Position numbers and translations under genes: made by a program. A DNA stretch of 64,000 nt, taken from positions 3,812-67,811 of the forward strand of contig NZ_RZNH01000023.1 of the NCBI RefSeq assembly GCF_013141825.1, read 5' to 3'. The notes below the pieces were generated by a model. The model was given only the letters and a program-made list of their open reading frames with translations. It did not search any database and was not told the origin of the DNA. This document shows positions 53,389 to 62,932 of this stretch, piece after piece. Every line of letters starts with the position of its first letter. Positions within the stretch are counted from its first letter, which is position 1. The DNA comes from Marinifilum caeruleilacunae (GTDB lineage Bacteria > Bacteroidota > Bacteroidia > Bacteroidales > Marinifilaceae).

Positions 53389-54428
53389 GATTTATAATGT
53401 GTTTTAGATAATTCTCGTAATCGTTTTGCTGCACCTTCTGCAGTAATATCGCGCTGTGGCGTACCCAGCATTTCGTATCCTACCATGAATTTTTTAACAC
53501 TAGCCGAGCGTAACAAAGGTGGATAGAAATGCATGTGTAAATGCCACTCAGGATGCTCTTCTCCATCAGTAGGAGCCTGGTGCAATCCTGCTGAATATGC
53601 AAACGAAACCTCAAAAAGGTTGTCGTACATAATCGTTAATTTCTTATAAATGTCTGCCAAATCGGTTCTCTCCTCATCGGTCAATTCCAATAGATTCGAC
53701 ACCGCTCTTTTGCTAATAATCATGCTTTCGAAAGGCCAAACAGCCCAAAACGGTACTAAAGCTACAAAAGAATTATTTTCAACCAAAATTCTTTCCTTTT
53801 TCTCTAATTCCGATTGCAGATAATCCGACAGCATGGTTCTGCCATGTTTTTTATAGTAAACCAATTGGTTTTCTGACTCTTTAGATGGCTCGAGAGGAAC
53901 CAGTTTTGAAGCCCAGATTTGTCCATGAGGATGCGGATTTGAACAACCCATGATTGCTCCTTTATTCTCGAAGATTTGAACGTAACCTATCTCCTCTTTC
54001 TCGCCCAACTCTTGATACTCTTTGCACCACAAATCAACAACCTTGCGAATATTTTCCACTTTCATTTCAGGAACGGTTAGACTATGATTCGGACTAAAGC
54101 ATATTACCTTACAAATTCCGGATTCGCTTTGTGCTTTAAATAATTCTCCATCCGAGAATTCGCCTTCAGGAGTATCCTGCAAGAGTGCACTAAAATCATT
54201 CTGAAAAGAGTATACGTCTTCATAATCTGGATTTTTTTCGCCTCCCACTCTTTCATTTCCCGGGCAGAGGTAACAACTCGGATCGTATTCTGGCCTTTTC
54301 TCCTCTATCACTTTCTCTACCTGGCCTTGCCAAGGTCTTTTCGACCTGTGTGGTGATACTAAAATCCATTCTCCATTTAATGGGTTATACCTGCGATGTG
54401 GGTTCTCAATGTAATCAAATTTCGCCAT
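53382..54428 (-). CDS. galT: Galactose-1-phosphate uridylyltransferase
   Basis: A 348-residue HIT-superfamily enzyme exchanging UMP between UDP-glucose and galactose-1-phosphate. [20 protein letters not shown] opens the protein. CYLCPGN provides zinc ligands, [14 protein letters not shown] is conserved, and [12 protein letters not shown] is the catalytic HPH motif with nucleophilic His. [11 protein letters not shown] near the end is a second His-rich metal site. Normal length. Separated from galK by 17 bp. Confidence 0.95.
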   Translation of the reverse strand: MAKFDYIENPHRRYNPLNGEWILVSPHRSKRPWQGQVEKVIEEKRPEYDPSCYLCPGNERVGGEKNPDYEDVYSFQNDFSALLQDTPEGEFSDGELFKAQSESGICKVICFSPNHSLTVPEMKVENIRKVVDLWCKEYQELGEKEEIGYVQIFENKGAIMGCSNPHPHGQIWASKLVPLEPSKESENQLVYYKKHGRTMLSDYLQSELEKKERILVENNSFVALVPFWAVWPFESMIISKRAVSNLLELTDEERTDLADIYKKLTIMYDNLFEVSFAYSAGLHQAPTDGEEHPEWHLHMHFYPPLLRSASVKKFMVGYEMLGTPQRDITAEGAAKRLRELSKTHYKSR

Positions 54429-54445
54429 CTGAAATCTTTTTTAGA

Positions 54446-55609
54446 TTATTCAATTCTTTTACCTCCGTCGCCTATCTCGGCAACGTAAAATTCTCCTACA
54501 ATACCCGTATTTTGGGTATATTCTTTTCCTACTTTTTCGATAAATTCTTCTACAAATTCATCTTTTACCAGGTTAACAGTTGAACCCCCAAATCCACCTC
54601 CTGTCATTCTGGAACCTATGGTTCCTTCAATTTTTCGTGCTGCATTCACCATGCAATCCAATTCGCGACCAGTTACTTCATAGTCGTCGCGAAGTGAATC
54701 ATGTGATTTGTTCATCAATTGTCCAAACTCAAAGAGGTTTCCTTTTTTAAGCTCTTCGACTGCCTTTTGAGTTCTTTCAATTTCACTTACCACATGGCGA
54801 GCTCTTTTTCGTATTAGCTCGTCTTCTATCGTATTTTCGAGAGAGTTGAATTCTGTCAGGCACAATTCACCTAAATTGGCAATCTTCCTGGAGGGGTTAA
54901 TTGCCTTAACAGCTGCCTGACATTCAGCAACTCGTTCATTGTATTTGCTTTCGTCTAAACTGTGTGGGCTATTAGTATTGCCAATCACAATTTTTACGCC
55001 TTCCAGCTTTATGGGTACCAATTCATATTCAAGCTTATCACAATTCAAGTAAATCGCATGATCTTTTTTCCCCATTCCCGAGGCAAATTGATCCATAATA
55101 CCACACATTACACCTGCAAACTCGTGCTCGGCTTTTTGGCTGTATTTTACGATGCTTAATTGATCTTTTCCAAAACGATATTCCTGATTAATTGCAACCC
55201 CGGTAACAACCTCGAGAGATGCCGAGGATGATAAACCTGCTCCATTGGGCACATTTCCCCAAAACAAAATATCAGCACCACTGTCAGGAAACAATTCATC
55301 TTTTGCAAACTGAGCAATTACACCAAGCACATAGTTTGCCCAATTGCCTTTCTCCATAGGTTTGCTCAACTCATCAAGTCGAAGTTTGTAAGATTTCTTC
55401 TGGTTTAATGATCTAAGCTGGAAATAATCATTATTTGTTTTCCGTAATATGCAATAGGTTCCGAATGACAATGCGCATGGAAATACGAATCCCCCATTGT
55501 AATCCGTATGTTCTCCAATCAGGTTTACACGGCCTGGAGAGAAATACACATGACATTCTCCGTCACCATAGAATTTTTCAAACTCCTTTTTCAATTCATT
55601 AACTTGCAT
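54446..55609 (-). CDS. galK: Galactokinase
   Basis: A 387-residue GHMP kinase phosphorylating alpha-D-galactose. SPGRVNLIGEHTDYNGGFV (about 25-43) is the galactokinase signature. NVPNGAGLSSSASLEV is the GHMP ATP-binding motif. GIMDQFASGMG has the catalytic Asp, and GSRMTGGGFGGSTVNLV is motif 3. First gene of the gal operon. A consensus promoter and a predicted repressor site lie immediately upstream. Confidence 0.96.
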   Translation of the reverse strand: MQVNELKKEFEKFYGDGECHVYFSPGRVNLIGEHTDYNGGFVFPCALSFGTYCILRKTNNDYFQLRSLNQKKSYKLRLDELSKPMEKGNWANYVLGVIAQFAKDELFPDSGADILFWGNVPNGAGLSSSASLEVVTGVAINQEYRFGKDQLSIVKYSQKAEHEFAGVMCGIMDQFASGMGKKDHAIYLNCDKLEYELVPIKLEGVKIVIGNTNSPHSLDESKYNERVAECQAAVKAINPSRKIANLGELCLTEFNSLENTIEDELIRKRARHVVSEIERTQKAVEELKKGNLFEFGQLMNKSHDSLRDDYEVTGRELDCMVNAARKIEGTIGSRMTGGGFGGSTVNLVKDEFVEEFIEKVGKEYTQNTGIVGEFYVAEIGDGGKRIE

Positions 55610-55619
55610 AATTATTACT

Positions 55620-55639
55620 TACTGGTTGGTACTGGTAGG
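55620..55639. promoter_or_regulatory. Predicted GntR operator at galK
   Basis: TACTGGTTGGTACTGGTAGG matches 16 of 20 positions, all differences being transitions, with TACCGGTTGGTATCAGTAGG (minus strand, 56820-56801) upstream of the gntR gene. It lies directly downstream of the -7 box, over the expected transcription start, a repressing position. Confidence 0.7.
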
Positions 55640-55670
55640 CGAATTTAGATTTTTTTTATTGAATTGCAAA
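55640..55670 (-). promoter_or_regulatory. Promoter of the gal operon
   Basis: Minus-strand TTTG (55670-55667), 19-nt spacer, TAAATTCG (55647-55640; seven of eight -7 positions fit TAnnTTTG). The start would fall within the operator at 55620-55639. Confidence 0.7.
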
Positions 55671-55680
55671 AACATCACAT

Positions 55681-55716
55681 AAAAATAAAGCTCCAATTCC
55701 GAAGAACAGGAGCTTT
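55681..55716 (-). terminator. Terminator of the gntR gene
   Basis: AAAGCTCC/GGAGCTTT with a 14-nt loop, followed on the minus strand by a T-rich run. It insulates the regulator from the gal promoter. Confidence 0.8.
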
Positions 55717-55740
55717 TAAATATCATCCGTTAGCTTATTT

Positions 55741-56754
55741 TTAAAGGGATTTGCGCCTTATTAAGCTTGATTTATTTTCTATCAATTCATTTTTTAAATT
55801 TAGAACCAATTCAGCTAAAATTTTACCCATTTCCTTAAAATCTGTACTTATGGTTGTAATCCCATCTGCAACAACTTCCTTTAATGGAGTATCGTTATAA
55901 GATATAATTCCAAGATCTGAGCCAATTTTCAGTTTTAGATTTTTTGCCTCCTTCACAAGAGTAACCAGGTCATTATCATTTGGTACAATATAAACTTCAC
56001 CCGATTTAATTTCCTGATCCTTCAAGGAGTCAATAACCTCCATTTCCCATTTGTCTTCGTAATAACTAGCAAATTTTCTGAAACCTTTTAATTGACCTAC
56101 CGGCTCTTTACCACCTGGGTAAACCAGATAAATTTTCTCATATTTCTCTAACAAATCCAGGCCAGACTGCAAGGCTGTGAACATATCTTTCTCAAAATTC
56201 TGATAGACTGCCGGAAAATGTTTTTTTAAGGTAGAGTTTGTCTGATCGAGAATATACACCTCCTTTTCAGGCAATTGTTTCAATACGCTATAGGCATCGT
56301 TAAATTTGGCAGGCATAATTACATAGGAAGTATATTTGCCATGATTGTTCTCAATTAATTCTTTAAAAACAGATCGGTTAAAGTGATGAAAATAGATATC
56401 AACACTTGCTTTATCGTTTAGGTTCTCGATAAATGAATTGTAAAGGATCTCTTTAAACACATTGAATTCTTCGAAAAGCAGAAAAATATTCTTTTTAAAC
56501 TGGGTAGATGTACTTGCCAAATAGTAGCCTTTTCCTGGAACCGACGATATAACACCACGCACTTTTAGTTCATTAAAAGCCACTAAAACTGTATCTCTCG
56601 ACAATGCAAATTCCTTACATATAGAATTAATTGATGGCAATTTATCGCCCACAGCAACATCGCCATTGTCGATAGATTGTAGTAAAGAATTGATTAATTG
56701 TTTGTATTTTGGTGTACCAGATTCGGTTTGAACCTTAAAAATCTCTGATGGCAT
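55741..56754 (-). CDS. GntR-family regulator with sugar-binding sensor (AraR-like)
   Basis: A 337-residue regulator. A winged helix of the GntR type at about 15-75 (QSIDNGDVAVGDKLPSINSI, then ALSRDTVLVAFNELKVRG) is fused to a LacI/periplasmic-binding-protein-like sensor (about 95-337; YVIMPAKFND, IYLVYPGGKEPVGQLKGF, SDLGIISYNDTPLKEVVADGI), the layout of Bacillus AraR. The ATG at 56754 starts MPSEIF; the longer frame to 56814 runs through its promoter. It sits upstream of galK in the same direction with its own promoter and terminator. The shared operator predicts galactose-responsive repression of the gal operon and of itself. Confidence 0.88.
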   Translation of the reverse strand: MPSEIFKVQTESGTPKYKQLINSLLQSIDNGDVAVGDKLPSINSICKEFALSRDTVLVAFNELKVRGVISSVPGKGYYLASTSTQFKKNIFLLFEEFNVFKEILYNSFIENLNDKASVDIYFHHFNRSVFKELIENNHGKYTSYVIMPAKFNDAYSVLKQLPEKEVYILDQTNSTLKKHFPAVYQNFEKDMFTALQSGLDLLEKYEKIYLVYPGGKEPVGQLKGFRKFASYYEDKWEMEVIDSLKDQEIKSGEVYIVPNDNDLVTLVKEAKNLKLKIGSDLGIISYNDTPLKEVVADGITTISTDFKEMGKILAELVLNLKNELIENKSSLIRRKSL

Positions 56755-56780
56755 TTCAGTTCTATTTATTTGTGTAAGAA

Positions 56781-56788
56781 CAAAGATA
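56781..56788 (-). promoter_or_regulatory. -7 element of the gntR promoter
   Basis: Minus-strand TATCTTTG, a perfect TAnnTTTG box, about 27 bp before the ATG at 56754. The -33 region is covered by the operator at 56801-56820 and has no perfect TTTG. Confidence 0.6.
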
Positions 56789-56800
56789 ACAAAAAATTCA

Positions 56801-56820
56801 CCTACTGATACCAACCGGTA
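56801..56820. promoter_or_regulatory. Predicted GntR operator at its own promoter
   Basis: Second copy of the motif found at galK (16/20 identical, same motif order). It overlaps the -33 region of the gntR promoter, which suggests autoregulation. Confidence 0.65.
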
Positions 56821-56835
56821 TGGTTTTTATCATCC

Positions 56836-57741
56836 TTACATATTTTCGTAGGCTGACATTCTCTTTTGAATCGTATCCCTTAAAATTTTAATATCGATAT
56901 TAAATTCATCCAGGTAAAAGGTTCTTATTGCATTCAACTTCTGCCTGATTAATTCTCGGCCTTCATTAATTTCATGACACGATTCCGGATTGATAAACTG
57001 GGCACAATCCCAATCTTTAAGATAGGTAGAATTAAAGTAAATGGTATCCTGCACCAAATATCGCGAAGTCAATTCTGCAAAATCTTCGTACTGATTATCC
57101 GTGGCATAAGCCGATACCATGCCTCTTTTTATTGCATCGGTAAACGAAACTCCATTTCTCCAACCTTCGCCTAAGTATCCTTTGGGAGAGATGAGATGAT
57201 AAGCTTTTGGCATTCCGTTATTTTGGTGTACAATATGAGCGAATTCATGATGCATGGTAATCAAAACATCTTCCAGCCAAATTCGATCTTTTAGATCGTA
57301 TGAATTCAAATTCATTAGACTTATCCTGGCACCACTTTCGGAGTATCCCAAGATAGCCGATCCATTGCTATTGTATATGTATGAACCAATATATACCAAC
57401 TCTTTTGGCATGTAGTCCCGAATAAATTTTTCAGAATCGTCTGATAAGGCAATAAATGGTTTAATCCACAAATCTTCTACAATCTTGGTAATGGGAATTA
57501 CAAGATCTTCTTTAATGGGTTCGGCTGACTGTCCTTTTCTTATAAATCGCTGATCCCATTTCCAACGAATTGCGGTACCATATTCTTTCAAAATGTTCTC
57601 GCGCAAGTATACATCATTAGGATGGTTGGATAATTCTATTTCAGGAGCCACGTATTTTTCACCATCATTTTTGTCGCAGGAAAACTGCAGCAGTATCAGG
57701 GCAATAACAAACAGAAAACGAGATGTAAATGTAAGTTTCAT
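56836..57741 (-). CDS. Putative zinc metallopeptidase lipoprotein of the SusCD operon
   Basis: A 301-residue lipoprotein (lipobox LLQFSC, Cys22) with a zinc-binding HEFAH motif (165-169, in TMHHEFAHIVHQ) and downstream acidic and aromatic residues (YEDFAELTSRYL) that could supply the third ligand. It matches the substrate-import-associated zinc metallohydrolase type often found after SusD in Bacteroidetes. It is two bases from the end of the susD gene, so co-translated. It probably acts at the outer-membrane surface on the imported ligand or a peptide part of it. Substrate unknown. Confidence 0.85.
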   Translation of the reverse strand: MKLTFTSRFLFVIALILLQFSCDKNDGEKYVAPEIELSNHPNDVYLRENILKEYGTAIRWKWDQRFIRKGQSAEPIKEDLVIPITKIVEDLWIKPFIALSDDSEKFIRDYMPKELVYIGSYIYNSNGSAILGYSESGARISLMNLNSYDLKDRIWLEDVLITMHHEFAHIVHQNNGMPKAYHLISPKGYLGEGWRNGVSFTDAIKRGMVSAYATDNQYEDFAELTSRYLVQDTIYFNSTYLKDWDCAQFINPESCHEINEGRELIRQKLNAIRTFYLDEFNIDIKILRDTIQKRMSAYENM

Positions 57742-57743
57742 AT

Positions 57744-59168
57744 TTACCTGGGATTTGGTGTAATGCCATTAGCGATTGCCGATTCAGGCAATTGTACAGC
57801 CGTTCTTATATCGTTGGGAATTAGCTGATATTCGTTTCCTTGGATATCAATATGAGTGATTGGCAATTCAAACCTTTTGATGTCAAACCATCTTAATCCT
57901 TCATCCAGAAACTCTTTTCTTCTTTCATCGAGTAAAAAACGAATCATGGCATTTTTTGTATCCGATAAGGAATAGAAGGCTTTTATTTTTTCAATATCCA
58001 CGATTCCTCCGCTCTCGTAGCGCTTTATTGCAAGAACATGATAATCATCCAGTGCTTTTTGAAATTCACTGTTCATGATATGGCATTCCATCCGGTTAAG
58101 GAGTACTTCTTCTCCTTTCAGTTCATTCTGAATAAAATATGGAAAACCGGTATTCGAAGTTGTGTAGCGAAATAGTTCATTGTATTTCGGTGCCACAATA
58201 GCACCAGTGTTATAGCTCCATCGCTGATCCCTTATGTCATTCTCTTCTTGCAAATTATTTGAATAAATGATATCGAATATAGCATTGCTACTCCTGTATC
58301 CGTAATTGGCTCTTGCATAAAAAGTTTCCTTTCGAATTGCAATTAGGTTGGAGATTTCGTTGACATCAGAATTTTTAGATGCCATTTCGTCAAAGTTGGT
58401 TCCCTGGTAAATTTGGCTTAGGTTGCGAACATATATGGATGGGTTACCATCTAAAATCAGATCGCAGTATTGTAAACTCTTTAAATAATCTTTTTTAAAC
58501 AGGTAGAAACGAGCTGCGAAAGCATAGGCAGCCTTTCTAGTAAAATGATATTTTTTTGAACCTACAAAATAATCATCCTTCAGTAAAGACAGTCCTGTTG
58601 TAAGGTCACTTTCAATCTTTTCGTAAACTTCTTTTACCGTTCCTCTTGGGTAATTTTTAAATAGCTGATCTTCCACCTCATCTACATATGGAATTCCCAG
58701 GTCGTCGGCAGCAGTATTGGGGCTGTAATGTTTAGAAAATACATTTACCAAAAGGAAATGGTTATAGGCCCTTGATATTAAAGCCTCTCCTCTTACCACA
58801 GCCTTTAAATCCTCATCTCCATTTAGTTCGTCAATTACGGCAAGAGCTTCGTTACAATGAGCAATGGCATAATATGCATTTTCCCAAAAATAGGTTGGCG
58901 ATTCCTGCGATTCATAAGAGTCCATTGGCGACCAGGTAAAGGCTTCGGTCATGTGTTCTCGCTGGGTATTATCGGAAATGGCAGTAACATTATCTGTCAT
59001 CCATTCAATAAATAAATAAGTACCCTGATTGTACGAATTGGCAACCAACTTTGCTGCATCATGAACTGTTTTTAATTCTTTCCTGTCATCGGGATTCTCT
59101 TCCAGGTAAGAATCACATGAAAACAGGCCAAGAGCCAACAGTAGTATGCATAAGAGTCTTTTCATCAA
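57744..59168 (-). CDS. susD: SusD/RagB-family nutrient-binding lipoprotein
   Basis: A 474-residue outer-membrane surface lipoprotein (lipobox LGLFSC, Cys18). Typical SusD features are the N-terminal TPR-like helices (NAYYAIAHCNEALAVID, GEALISRAYNHFLLVNVFSK), the AAYAFAARFYLFKKDY segment and the C-terminal LLDERRKEFLDEGLRWFDIKRF motif. It captures ligand and caps the TonB-dependent transporter encoded 17 bp upstream. Ligand specificity cannot be read; the lack of glycoside hydrolases nearby argues against a classic polysaccharide locus. Confidence 0.93.
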   Translation of the reverse strand: MMKRLLCILLLALGLFSCDSYLEENPDDRKELKTVHDAAKLVANSYNQGTYLFIEWMTDNVTAISDNTQREHMTEAFTWSPMDSYESQESPTYFWENAYYAIAHCNEALAVIDELNGDEDLKAVVRGEALISRAYNHFLLVNVFSKHYSPNTAADDLGIPYVDEVEDQLFKNYPRGTVKEVYEKIESDLTTGLSLLKDDYFVGSKKYHFTRKAAYAFAARFYLFKKDYLKSLQYCDLILDGNPSIYVRNLSQIYQGTNFDEMASKNSDVNEISNLIAIRKETFYARANYGYRSSNAIFDIIYSNNLQEENDIRDQRWSYNTGAIVAPKYNELFRYTTSNTGFPYFIQNELKGEEVLLNRMECHIMNSEFQKALDDYHVLAIKRYESGGIVDIEKIKAFYSLSDTKNAMIRFLLDERRKEFLDEGLRWFDIKRFELPITHIDIQGNEYQLIPNDIRTAVQLPESAIANGITPNPR

Positions 59169-59184
59169 GCCAAATCGGTATCAA

Positions 59185-62100
59185 TTAAAAGCCTAAATTT
59201 ACAGAAAAACTATAAGTTCTGGCCATTGGTAGAGAAATTCCTCCCGATTGAAAGAACTCAGGATCAATTCCATTTAACTTTTTATCGGAATATAACAGTC
59301 CTAAATTATAGGCTTGTAATTTTATATTTGCCGATTGTAAATTCAAGGATCTTAGCCAGGAATCGGGCAGGTTATAGTTCAGACTAATATTTTTAATTCT
59401 TACAAAACTTCCATCGGCGACCCTTGCTGTACTCTTGTTATACAGTTGGTATGGATTCAAACCATTATCGCTAAGGGCTTCCGAATCCCATCTGCTAAGT
59501 ATGGCTGGAATATTGGTTACATGTTCATCGCCTGCTTTTCTCCATCTGTTTTTAAGTCCACCTGGCAAACTTGAATAATCATCATAGCTATCGCTAAACG
59601 CATCTTCCAATCTAACTTTATTGCCAAATCGATAATTGATACCCAGGGAAAGAGTCCAGTTTTTGTACTTGAATATATTTTCTAAGCCTCCAAACCCTTT
59701 AGGTGTAGTCGGACCTTCGTATTTTAAGTAATTCAGGATATCAATTCTTTTTTGAAGGTTCAGGCTTTGGATTGTTCTCCCATCCGGTCCGTAAAACAGA
59801 GGAACTCCATTCCCATCTAATCCTGCAAAAGGAATTGAAAACAAACTATTCGAAGAGTATCCTTTTATGTTGGTACCTAATGTTTGAATTGCATCTCCAA
59901 TTCTAGGCTCATCAAAGTATTCTGTTATCTTGTCTTTGCCATAACTAAAGGTAAGTCGCGTGTCCCACTTAAAATTACCTTCCCGAATATTTTGTGAGCT
60001 TAGAGTGAATTCGAATCCATTAATTTCCATTTCTCCTACATTGCCATACTTCGTGCGAATTCCTCCAACTCCACTTGTTGTTACAAAGCCAAGCAAATCT
60101 TTCGATTTTCTTCGATAGTATTCCAGATCGGCATAAAATCGTCCTTTAAAAACTTCCAATTCCATACCCATATTGAATTCATACAATTTTTCCCAGGTAA
60201 GATCCTTATTGGCCAATTCATCTATATACAAAATTGTTTCTCCATCGCCACTTGTTGGTCTTAAGGGTTGATCGGCTTTTAAAATAAGAGATGGACTTGC
60301 CCCTACGCCGTTATCGCCCGACAAGCCATATGTTGCCTTCAATTTTAATCGATCGATAAAATTGAATGTTTTCATAAAATCTTCATCGTGCATATTCCAG
60401 GCAGCACTAATGTTCCAGGTTGGCAGATACCTCGAATCACTATTCTTTCCCTGTCGGTTATCACCATCATATCTAAATGTAGAATTAAAGATATACCTTC
60501 CTTTATAAGAATAAGCTCCCGTTAGAAAAATACCGGTAAACCTATATTTTTCCTTATACCTGTAATGGTCTTTCTGATCACGGAATTTTAAATACCTGGC
60601 TACATTAGGGTCGGTCACAATTAGCCCTCCCTCATTATAAAGATATCCCCATTCTTCGTTGTGGGTTTCTACTCTGTCGGTATACCTTATTTCCTGTCCG
60701 AACAATAAATTGGCAATGTGGTCATGATCCGATTTTATTTTCCAATCAACAATATTTCTAACAAAATAACTGGTTAGCGTATTTTTGGTTGTGTTGTAAA
60801 ATCCCCCACGAGGTAAAACTGTATATGGATCTCTTTCAGGAGCATCCGGATCATCGAACAAGAAACTGTTTCGGTCTACAAATAAAGGATTATCTGCACG
60901 ATAAGATTCTGCATGGTTTGATGATTCGTGAATTTTCTGCTCCCGCAAAGTACTTACCCAACGCCCTTGAAATTTTGTACGAAACCTAAGCTTCGAGGTA
61001 ATTGCAAATTGCAAATCACCCTGGAACAAAATATCGTCTACATCAACATTCACATAATTATGATCGAGTTCATACAAAATATTAAATGGGGCATAATCTC
61101 TTCTAAAATATTCCAGTTCGCCCTGGTCGTCATATGGCCTTATACTGCGGCTGGTATACAATGCATAATTAAATGGGTTGATATCGAAATTGCGCTCATA
61201 AATACCTGTGATTGGTTCGAACTTCCTATCCTTTGATCCTGGCAAGTGCTGATCCCTCTTGTTTGCAGATAATTTAAAACCCAGCTTCAATCGTTTTGAA
61301 ACATCAAAATCGGCCTTCGCTAAAGCGGTGTAATTTTTTACATTATCGGCAACTGTTTGACCATTGTCATGATAATATCCCAAAGAGCCATAATAACGAG
61401 ATTTATCATCTCCTCCTGATATGGCAAAGGAATGTTGTTGAGAAAGTGAATTTTGAAATAAAACATCAAACCAATCGGTATTTGTGTTTGCATACTTCGA
61501 CAAGAACTGGTAGTTCAAGCCTCCATCAGGTCCCCAACTTAAATTGTTGTTTGCAATCTCGTTAAACATTTTGCTTAATGCTCCATGATTCGAAGCCGAC
61601 GATGCTTGTGCAATATCAATCCAGCCTTTCTCATAAAGCTCTTCATATAAGACCATCTCTTCGTTGGATGATAAAATATCGAATTGAGAGTAGCTTGGTT
61701 TCTGACGCAAAATAACACTACCCGAATAGCGAACCTGTGGCTTCCCCGTTTTTCCTTGTTTTGTAGTAATAACAATTACACCATTCATGGCCCTTGCCCC
61801 ATATAAGGCGGTCGCCGATGCATCTTTTAAGATCTGATAGGATTCGATATCATCTGGATTTATACCCACTACACCAGAACTTAATACAGTGGATAGATTT
61901 CCAGAGGTTAAATCATTATTGGTAAGCTCTACGATATCTTCCTGAACAACGCCATCGACCACCCACAGTGGCTTGTTACTTCCATTAATCGATGCTTTAC
62001 CACGAATACGAACAATAGGTGATGTTCCGAAAGTTCCGGATATATTATCTACCTGAACTCCGGAAACATGCCCTTGCAGCGAACGACTCACATCGGCAAT

Positions 62101-62811
62101 ACCGCTTAGGGCAATATCTTCCTGATTTAATTTATTTGCTGCACCGGTAAATAAACTTCGGTCTATTTTTTGAAACCCGGTAGTGACAACAACTTCTCTA
62201 AGTTTTTCATCAGAAGGAAAGAGAATTACATCTAAATTTTCCAATTCCCCAACACGAATTTCCTTGGTTTCCATGCCTATAAATGAAAAAACCAGGATAG
62301 TATTTGGATCATTGGCTGCAATCAGGGAATAGTTACCGTTAATATCGGTCGAAGTTCCGAAATACGTTCCTTTAATTAAAACTGATACTCCGGGCAAGGC
62401 CATACCTTTACGATCAGTAATATTCCCGCTAAACTTTTTTACTTGTTCAGATTTTTTACCTGATTCGTCAGAAGTTTTACCATTAGATTCAGGTTTGATA
62501 ATAATTAGACGATCTCTAATTTCATAGGTCAATCCTGACTCTGATAAACATTGAGTTAGAATATCCTTAACACTTTTAGGTGGGCCGGAAAGGTTTATTC
62601 CTTTTACTTTCTTTATGTCGTCAACGCTATACAGAAAAGTATAATCAGTCCTTTCCTTGATTTCAGAAATTACCTGAATCAAATCAACACCTTTCATATT
62701 TAACTCTAGTCTTTCTTCCTGGGGCAAGGCTCTGGATTTTTGTCCAGAAAACACAAATAGCAAGAAGAAAAACAGGAGTCTTACTGCAAAAAACTCTTTT
62801 CTTTTCTGCAT
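59185..62811 (-). CDS. susC: SusC/RagA-family TonB-dependent transporter with STN domain
   Basis: A 1208-residue outer-membrane receptor. Signal peptide 1-28; STN signalling domain about 32-105 (LNMKGVDLIQVISEIKERTD); CarboxypepD-regulatory-like domain about 128-205 (GNITDRKGMALPGVSVLIKG); plug about 215-350 with the SusC signature (LWVVDGVVQ, KDASATALYGARAMNGVI); then a 22-strand barrel ending in YSFSVNLGF. The STN domain and upstream fecR indicate ECF-sigma/anti-sigma signalling upon ligand binding. Energised by TonB-ExbBD. A perfect 10-bp hairpin lies in the fecR-susC gap. Confidence 0.95.
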   Translation of the reverse strand: MQKRKEFFAVRLLFFFLLFVFSGQKSRALPQEERLELNMKGVDLIQVISEIKERTDYTFLYSVDDIKKVKGINLSGPPKSVKDILTQCLSESGLTYEIRDRLIIIKPESNGKTSDESGKKSEQVKKFSGNITDRKGMALPGVSVLIKGTYFGTSTDINGNYSLIAANDPNTILVFSFIGMETKEIRVGELENLDVILFPSDEKLREVVVTTGFQKIDRSLFTGAANKLNQEDIALSGIADVSRSLQGHVSGVQVDNISGTFGTSPIVRIRGKASINGSNKPLWVVDGVVQEDIVELTNNDLTSGNLSTVLSSGVVGINPDDIESYQILKDASATALYGARAMNGVIVITTKQGKTGKPQVRYSGSVILRQKPSYSQFDILSSNEEMVLYEELYEKGWIDIAQASSASNHGALSKMFNEIANNNLSWGPDGGLNYQFLSKYANTNTDWFDVLFQNSLSQQHSFAISGGDDKSRYYGSLGYYHDNGQTVADNVKNYTALAKADFDVSKRLKLGFKLSANKRDQHLPGSKDRKFEPITGIYERNFDINPFNYALYTSRSIRPYDDQGELEYFRRDYAPFNILYELDHNYVNVDVDDILFQGDLQFAITSKLRFRTKFQGRWVSTLREQKIHESSNHAESYRADNPLFVDRNSFLFDDPDAPERDPYTVLPRGGFYNTTKNTLTSYFVRNIVDWKIKSDHDHIANLLFGQEIRYTDRVETHNEEWGYLYNEGGLIVTDPNVARYLKFRDQKDHYRYKEKYRFTGIFLTGAYSYKGRYIFNSTFRYDGDNRQGKNSDSRYLPTWNISAAWNMHDEDFMKTFNFIDRLKLKATYGLSGDNGVGASPSLILKADQPLRPTSGDGETILYIDELANKDLTWEKLYEFNMGMELEVFKGRFYADLEYYRRKSKDLLGFVTTSGVGGIRTKYGNVGEMEINGFEFTLSSQNIREGNFKWDTRLTFSYGKDKITEYFDEPRIGDAIQTLGTNIKGYSSNSLFSIPFAGLDGNGVPLFYGPDGRTIQSLNLQKRIDILNYLKYEGPTTPKGFGGLENIFKYKNWTLSLGINYRFGNKVRLEDAFSDSYDDYSSLPGGLKNRWRKAGDEHVTNIPAILSRWDSEALSDNGLNPYQLYNKSTARVADGSFVRIKNISLNYNLPDSWLRSLNLQSANIKLQAYNLGLLYSDKKLNGIDPEFFQSGGISLPMARTYSFSVNLGF

Positions 62812-62900
62812 AAACGACTAATTCCGATTTTTTTTCATAATTTTGAGCTGTGATTTGGTTAGTATTACACTTCTAATAAAGTAGTGTTTATTGGCTTTGT

Positions 62901-62926
62901 CCGGGATTTGTGGCAGCAAATCCCGG
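62901..62926. promoter_or_regulatory. Perfect hairpin between fecR and susC
   Basis: CCGGGATTTG/CAAATCCCGG, 6-nt loop, 10 perfect pairs. The T8 tract (62927-62934) lies on the plus-strand side, so for the minus-strand fecR-susC mRNA it follows an A-run rather than preceding a T-run. It reads as an intrinsic terminator only for plus-strand transcripts. It could modulate susC mRNA or stop an antisense RNA. Confidence 0.5.
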
Positions 62927-62932
62927 TTTTTT

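Noticed and set aside
56755-56814. Longer start for the GntR regulator
   Set aside because: It would place codons across a perfect TATCTTTG box and the operator; the ATG at 56754 is consistent with the promoter.
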